A stretch of 36,714 bases of DNA from Bacteroidota bacterium (lineage in GTDB: Bacteria; Bacteroidota; Bacteroidia; UKL13-3), in assembly GCA_034439655.1 (NCBI GenBank), contig JAWXAU010000066.1, forward strand, positions 1 through 36,714, given 5' to 3'. The position numbers were made by a program, and so were the translations under genes. This document shows positions 31,686 through 36,714 of this stretch, piece by piece (position 1 is the first letter of the stretch; the number at the start of each line of letters is the position of its first letter). The notes under the pieces are model-generated. The model saw only the letters and a list, made by a program, of their open reading frames with translations, was not told the origin of the DNA and searched no databases.

Positions 31686-34600
31686 ATGAAAAAATTTTAC
31701 AATTCAAACACAGACAAAATCGTATTTCCTCATCTTAAAAATGCATTATTTACTTTTTTGTTATTATTTATTTCCTCGCAATGCGAAGCACAATATTGTG
31801 CAGCTTCTCATGCCAATGCTGGCAACTGTGCTGTTACCGATATTATAACCAATGTAAAAATAAAAGGCACCTCACTCGATAATTCTGTTTCTACCTGCAA
31901 TGGGGTAAGTAGGGTCAATAGCTATAGTGCCACCGGCAATACCACTGCAACATTATATAGTACCGCAGGCTATAATACTTATTCTATAAGTGTAACTTGC
32001 AGTTCGACTGATATTATTTCATTGTGGATTGACTACAATCAAAATGATACATTTGAAGCAAGCGAATGGAAACAAGTAGCTACGAATGCAACGGCCAATA
32101 CGGCTGCAACGGTATCGTTTACAGTACCAACAACTGCGTTATTGGGTCAAACAGGAATGAGGGTACGGTCACGACTTTCTGGAAATCAAAATGGATCAGG
32201 CGATGCTTGTTTGGTAATGGGTTCGGGTGTAACGCATGACTATACTATTACTATTGACACCTTGGCTGCGTGCAGCGGGACACCAACGGCGGGAACAGTT
32301 TTTTCTTCCCAGGATTCTATTTGTAGCGGCACCAGTTTTTCACTATCGATAAACGGGGGAAGTTATGGTGCTGGCCAAACTTTTCAGTGGCAATCCTCAT
32401 CGGACACTATTAATTGGGTTAACATGAACGGGGATACAACTATAACTATAAATACTGCTATAACTGCAAATACTTATTTTAGGTTTTATACCGAGTGCAA
32501 TGGTAATGCGGATACCTCTGCATTTAAAATGGCACGTACCAATCCATTTTATATGTGCTATTGTATTCCAATTAACAATACTGCTTGTGCGATTACCGAT
32601 ATGATTTCAAATGTAGAAATTTCGGGTACTACGCTAAACAACATAGTGAATTCCTGTAATTCAACAGGTAACAGATATAACAATTATACAGCAACCAATA
32701 ATTTAACAGGGACATTATATAATTCGTCAGGATATAATAACTACACCTTATCTGTTACTTCAACTACCAGTTCTAGAATATCTGTATGGATTGACTACGA
32801 CCACAGTGGTACGTATGATGCCTCTGAATGGACACAAGTTACCACTGCAAGTACAGCCAATTCTGCTTCTACGGTTTCCATCACTATCCCTACCAATAGC
32901 CAGTTAGGTTATACAAGTATGAGAATTCGTACCCGAAATGCAGTTGCCGCAAATGGTTCTGGAAACCCCTGTACCACTTTCACCAATGGCATTACCCATG
33001 ATTATATAATTTCTATTGATACTATTACCGCTTGTTCGGGAAATCTGAAAACTGGATCCGTGATGGCTACAGAAGATAAAGTATGCCCTGGCTCTATGGT
33101 GGCAGTTTACAAAAATGGAGGCACGGCCTTAGGTAGCGGCCAAACGGTACAATGGCAGTCGTCAGCAGATAGTCTTAATTGGTCTGATGTAAATGGTGCT
33201 ACCTCACTAACATTAACGGTTACAGTATCAGCAAAAACTTATTATAGATATTATACGGTTTGCAACGGAAGCAGCTCTGATACTTCTAATGCAAAACTAA
33301 TTGACTTAAACCCTGCATATTTATGCTATTGCCTTCCTACCCACCCCTCATGCGATGCCACTGATGAGATTACCAATGTAACGATTCAGGGAACTACATT
33401 AAATAATACACCACAGAGCTGTCCTACGGGAATCGTGAATCCTTACTACAGTTATGCATCTAAAGGAAATACCACAACGTATTTAACTCAAGGACAAACC
33501 TACAATCTGGATGTTACCACAAATACCAACAATATAATATCTGTATGGTTTGATTATGACCAAAGTGGAACTTTCGATGCTAGTGAATGGACCCAAGTAT
33601 GTACTACCTCTACAGCAAATACCGCCAATACCGTTAGTATAACAATTCCTTCTACAACACCATCAGGCAAAACAGGTATGAGAATTAGGTCTCGATTAAA
33701 TGGGAATACAAATGGTGCTATTAATGCATGTACCAATTTTGGCTCTGGCCAATCGCACGATTATATAGTTACCATTGGCAGTCCTTTGGCATTGGATGCT
33801 GGTGTAGCTGGTGTTACAGCCCCGGGCAATATTGCATGTTATAGCACAGCGGAACCCGTTTCAGTTGTGATACAAAATTATGGAACAGATACGCTCGACA
33901 TGGCGAATAATAATGTGAAAATTCATGTAGGAGTTTCTGGTGCATTATCTGCCAGCCTCGATACCACTATTACAAACGGAAAACTTGCACCCAATGATAC
34001 TTTAACTGTATTCTTTACTGGTACTTTAGATTTGAGCAAATTAAATTCGACCTATAATTTCTTAGTATATACTACGTTGAATAATGATAGCAATGCATTT
34101 AATGACTCAAGCAATTTCACCATCAATACAGTAGCACCAATTTCGTTGGACTATGTAGAAAACTTTAATAATATTGCCACTATACCAAGCTCCTATTTTG
34201 CAACAGGTTTTAATGTCTCTGCTGGTGGCGGTGTAAATGGCACTAGGGGATTACGTTTGAGTGCAAACAATACCATAAGCGTAACAGGTGTAAACTCTCC
34301 GATAGCAGGGCCTTTAACTACTAATTCCGTATTTAAGTTTAGTTTTGCTAACCCCAGTCCGTTCGATAGCCAAGATTCTCTTTTAGTGTATCTCACTTTC
34401 GATTGCGGGAAAACATATAATACCGTATACAAATTTGACAACAACAATACCAGTAGTACTTCATATAGTAATTTCATATATGATTTAAGTGCCTATTCAG
34501 GAAATAATGTAGCCGCTGTTTTTGTAAGTTATAATAATAGTGGAAATACTTATAGCATGGATTTCGACAACATTGTAATAGCTGATAAACCTACACTCAA

Positions 34601-36329
34601 CTTGGGCCCCGACTCGACAAGTTGCACGGGTATTTTGCTAAATGCAAATCCAAAAAATAATAACAAATACAGTATCCTTTGGAGTAATACTACGACCAAT
34701 AATTCTATAACTGCAAATACAAGTGGCACTTACTGGGCTCTTTTGACTGATAATAATACTGGACTTACGGCAGTAGATTCGGTTATGATAACAATTAATA
34801 GTATTTCAGTAAATCTAGGTACCAACAAAAATATTTGTAATGGTTCAAACACCAATTTAGATGCTGGTAATTTTGGTGCTGGAACCACCTATTTATGGAA
34901 TACGGGTGCTACCACGCAAACTATTTCAGTAGGAACTGCCGGAACCTACTCAGTATCGGTTAAAGGAGCTAATGGCTGCATAGGTATCGACAGTATAGTG
35001 GTTGGTTATTCATCTACGAATGCCCTACAGGGATTAGATATTAGTAAAGGAAATCCTTATAATGGTTCGTTCAATAATGGAACAGCGAATAATCCAGATG
35101 CAGTATGTGTAGGCAGTTCAGTTAATTATGAATTAACTCCTCCTACTTACGGAAACAGTGGCTACGGAACTTCTTGGATAATTAGTTCATTCACCTTCGC
35201 CACACAAAATAGTAACAATCCAACCACAGGAACCTATAATACTTCAAGCCCATCATCGGCAAGCAATGGTACCTTTAGTTTCACCCCAACTAATGCAGAA
35301 GCAGATTCAATATATATGATAATGATGACCATCCAAGATATTGCTTCTGGTTGCGATACTTCTATAACTCGCTATGTAAAAGTAAATGCCTTGCCTACCC
35401 CTTCTTTAGGTTCCGATCAAACTGTTTGCCCCACAAATTCTGTTTCTTTAAATGCAGGATCGTATGTATCATATATCTGGAGTGATGGCTCCATGGGTTC
35501 TTCTCTAACTACAGCCACCACGGGTACAATATGGGTTAAAGTAACCGATGCAAATGGCTGCTCAAATTCAGATACGATGAACTTAAATAATTACAACGTA
35601 ACACCCGTAAACTTGGGTGCTGACAAAACTATATGTCCAAGCACTTCGGTTAATTTAGATGCAGGAACAGGATCATCATACTCATGGAATACTGGTGCTG
35701 CCACACAAACAATTTCTGCCTCCACAGCAGGTACTTATTTTGTAGATGTAGTTGATGTAAATGGATGCAAAACAAGAGACAGTATTACCGTTTCTCTGTT
35801 TGCTGCTCCCGATGCCAGCTTTAGCAGTGCTAGGGTAAATGGCAAGAATAATAATGTACAATTTACCGCGGTAGATGTTACTGCTGGTAATATATATGCT
35901 TGGGATTTTGGTGACGGAAATACTAGCAATACACAAAACCCGTTGCATGTTTATACTGCCGATGGTTCGTATAGCGTAAAACTTACAGTTACCAATGCCA
36001 ATACTTGTACAGACGCTAAAACAGTCTCAACTGTAGTGAATACAAATGTGGTGAGTATATCAAACAAAGTGAATGGGATATCAGTATATCCAAATCCATA
36101 TTTTGGCTCTACGTCGCTCAATTATAGTTTATCAGAAGCCACTCAAATATCGATTGAACTTTATGATATTACGGGTCGTAAAATAGCAACACTGGCAAAT
36201 GCAAAACAAAGTGCTGGTGTATATCAATTACCTATCAATACCAATAACCAAATAGCTGGAGGTACTTATACTGTGCGTATTTCAGCCAATGGTGAAATTA
36301 TATCTATTCGTGTTATAGATATAAAATAA
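31686..36329 (+). CDS. Secreted GEVED / Ig / PKD / T9SS adhesin-like protein
   Basis: A 1547-residue modular surface or secreted protein. The start at 31686 is fixed by a promoter just upstream and gives a signal peptide ending CEAQ (about residue 37). In order: three GEVED domains (near 53-190, 307-445 and 561-700), each with the xxxWIDYNxxxxFxASEW and GMRxRSR signatures; Ig-like segments between them (about 198-290 and 455-545); a CARDB-like domain (about 705-815); a jelly-roll-like segment beginning ENFNN (about 824); several Ig-like SxVNLDAG...SYSWNTGATTQTI repeats; a PKD domain with YAWDFGDGNTS (about 1374-1460); and a T9SS type A sorting domain (about 1464-1547, VYPNPYFGSTSL). Such proteins are exported by T9SS and act in adhesion or gliding, or carry cargo. 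No catalytic domain is visible. It is a single-gene unit with its own promoter and terminator. Confidence 0.9.
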   Translation: MKKFYNSNTDKIVFPHLKNALFTFLLLFISSQCEAQYCAASHANAGNCAVTDIITNVKIKGTSLDNSVSTCNGVSRVNSYSATGNTTATLYSTAGYNTYSISVTCSSTDIISLWIDYNQNDTFEASEWKQVATNATANTAATVSFTVPTTALLGQTGMRVRSRLSGNQNGSGDACLVMGSGVTHDYTITIDTLAACSGTPTAGTVFSSQDSICSGTSFSLSINGGSYGAGQTFQWQSSSDTINWVNMNGDTTITINTAITANTYFRFYTECNGNADTSAFKMARTNPFYMCYCIPINNTACAITDMISNVEISGTTLNNIVNSCNSTGNRYNNYTATNNLTGTLYNSSGYNNYTLSVTSTTSSRISVWIDYDHSGTYDASEWTQVTTASTANSASTVSITIPTNSQLGYTSMRIRTRNAVAANGSGNPCTTFTNGITHDYIISIDTITACSGNLKTGSVMATEDKVCPGSMVAVYKNGGTALGSGQTVQWQSSADSLNWSDVNGATSLTLTVTVSAKTYYRYYTVCNGSSSDTSNAKLIDLNPAYLCYCLPTHPSCDATDEITNVTIQGTTLNNTPQSCPTGIVNPYYSYASKGNTTTYLTQGQTYNLDVTTNTNNIISVWFDYDQSGTFDASEWTQVCTTSTANTANTVSITIPSTTPSGKTGMRIRSRLNGNTNGAINACTNFGSGQSHDYIVTIGSPLALDAGVAGVTAPGNIACYSTAEPVSVVIQNYGTDTLDMANNNVKIHVGVSGALSASLDTTITNGKLAPNDTLTVFFTGTLDLSKLNSTYNFLVYTTLNNDSNAFNDSSNFTINTVAPISLDYVENFNNIATIPSSYFATGFNVSAGGGVNGTRGLRLSANNTISVTGVNSPIAGPLTTNSVFKFSFANPSPFDSQDSLLVYLTFDCGKTYNTVYKFDNNNTSSTSYSNFIYDLSAYSGNNVAAVFVSYNNSGNTYSMDFDNIVIADKPTLNLGPDSTSCTGILLNANPKNNNKYSILWSNTTTNNSITANTSGTYWALLTDNNTGLTAVDSVMITINSISVNLGTNKNICNGSNTNLDAGNFGAGTTYLWNTGATTQTISVGTAGTYSVSVKGANGCIGIDSIVVGYSSTNALQGLDISKGNPYNGSFNNGTANNPDAVCVGSSVNYELTPPTYGNSGYGTSWIISSFTFATQNSNNPTTGTYNTSSPSSASNGTFSFTPTNAEADSIYMIMMTIQDIASGCDTSITRYVKVNALPTPSLGSDQTVCPTNSVSLNAGSYVSYIWSDGSMGSSLTTATTGTIWVKVTDANGCSNSDTMNLNNYNVTPVNLGADKTICPSTSVNLDAGTGSSYSWNTGAATQTISASTAGTYFVDVVDVNGCKTRDSITVSLFAAPDASFSSARVNGKNNNVQFTAVDVTAGNIYAWDFGDGNTSNTQNPLHVYTADGSYSVKLTVTNANTCTDAKTVSTVVNTNVVSISNKVNGISVYPNPYFGSTSLNYSLSEATQISIELYDITGRKIATLANAKQSAGVYQLPINTNNQIAGGTYTVRISANGEIISIRVIDIK

Positions 36330-36349
36330 TAAGAATAAAAGATTCGTAT

Positions 36350-36384
36350 AAAAGGAGCTTTAGTAATTATAGCTCCTTTTTTTT
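36350..36384 (+). terminator. Rho-independent terminator of the GEVED protein gene
   Basis: A perfect 10-bp stem, AAAAGGAGCT (36350-36359) with AGCTCCTTTT (36371-36380), has an 11-base loop and a run of eight T residues (36377-36384). It begins 20 bases after the stop codon. Confidence 0.9.
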
Positions 36385-36459
36385 ATATACATTGCTGAGC
36401 AAAATATATTTGTTCTTGAATAAAAACAAAACCATTATTGCCACATCATATCATGCTAG

Positions 36460-36621
36460 TACCGAAACTCAATATATAGTAGTCCAAAAGAAAGAGACTA
36501 ATCCCCCCGCATCCCGATAATTATCGGAATTAAGCGGGGCTTTCGTGATGTAGTTCGGTATTACCATTCTAAAAACTAATCAGCCCCAGACGGAGAAGTA
36601 TTATAGTTTAAGAATTGGTAT
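36460..36621 (+). repeat. Dispersed ~160-bp inverted-end repeat, copy 3
   Basis: Same orientation and almost the same length as copy 1, with the central ATCCCGATAATTATCGG palindrome kept with one change. The right-hand hairpin has decayed (CAGCCCCAGACGGAG instead of CCGCCACAGGCGGAG). It lies 75 bases after the terminator of the GEVED gene. Sequence to its right (36622-36714) shows no gene. Confidence 0.75.
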
Positions 36622-36714
36622 TATAGAAAATTCAATTGATTCTTCAAGCGAGATCAATTAAAGTAAAAGTAACTACTCAGGTACAACACGTATTCAAAAC
36701 CCTTGATAAGTCTG

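Overview
The window is AT-rich DNA from a member of the Bacteroidota. Three large secreted proteins end in type IX secretion (T9SS type A) sorting domains. Several genes have the phylum's -7 promoter box (TAnnTTTG) a short way upstream and no Shine-Dalgarno sequence. A typical mreB-mreC-mreD operon is present. The domain mix (CotH kinase, lamin-tail, GEVED, PKD, WG repeats, TlpA thioredoxins) fits an environmental, gliding or particle-associated lineage near Sphingobacteriales/Chitinophagales, but the order cannot be fixed from this window.

Layout. 1-1.84 kb: two tandem TlpA-like thioredoxin paralogues (minus) separated by a small inverted-repeat element. 1.84-2.46 kb: no gene seen. 2.46-7.25 kb: a plus-strand pair, a 992-aa beta-rich secreted protein of unknown function and a fibronectin type III protein. 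A hairpin separates these from a convergent 1955-aa CotH/lamin-tail/T9SS protein (7.3-13.2 kb, minus). 13.4-16.7 kb: an M1 aminopeptidase fused to a probable outer-membrane beta-barrel. 16.7-17.04 kb: a dispersed repeat abutting a fragment of a dinD-like gene. 17.05-20.36 kb (minus): mreB, mreC, mreD, then a CAP-domain protein. 20.8-22.0 kb: an archaeal-type ATPase. 22.1-22.24 kb: a second, inverted copy of the repeat. 22.4-24.0 kb (minus): a WG-repeat protein whose C-terminus seems frameshifted and whose start is duplicated. 24.2-24.9 kb (minus): a lipoprotein zinc protease. 25.1-31.45 kb: a second CotH/lamin-tail/T9SS protein and a PQQ-type beta-propeller. 31.7-36.3 kb: a GEVED/PKD/T9SS protein ending at a clear terminator, followed by a third copy of the repeat.

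Most genes encode exported proteins: cell-surface or secreted modular proteins, two metallopeptidases and periplasmic thioredoxins. The exceptions are the cell-shape operon, the ATPase and the WG protein. The two CotH proteins carry the same six lamin-tail units in the same order, so they arose by whole-gene duplication. One has gained or kept an extra module of about 185 residues.

The least explained layer is intergenic. Five intergenic regions hold tandem repeats with a 7-bp period. GC-rich palindromes of 14-20 bp sit inside these arrays and inside a three-copy repeat of about 160 bp. In two places, removing the palindrome restores the interrupted sequence. This looks like a set of nested, small, non-coding palindromic elements. 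No transposase that could move them is visible here. No tRNA, rRNA or CRISPR array was seen.
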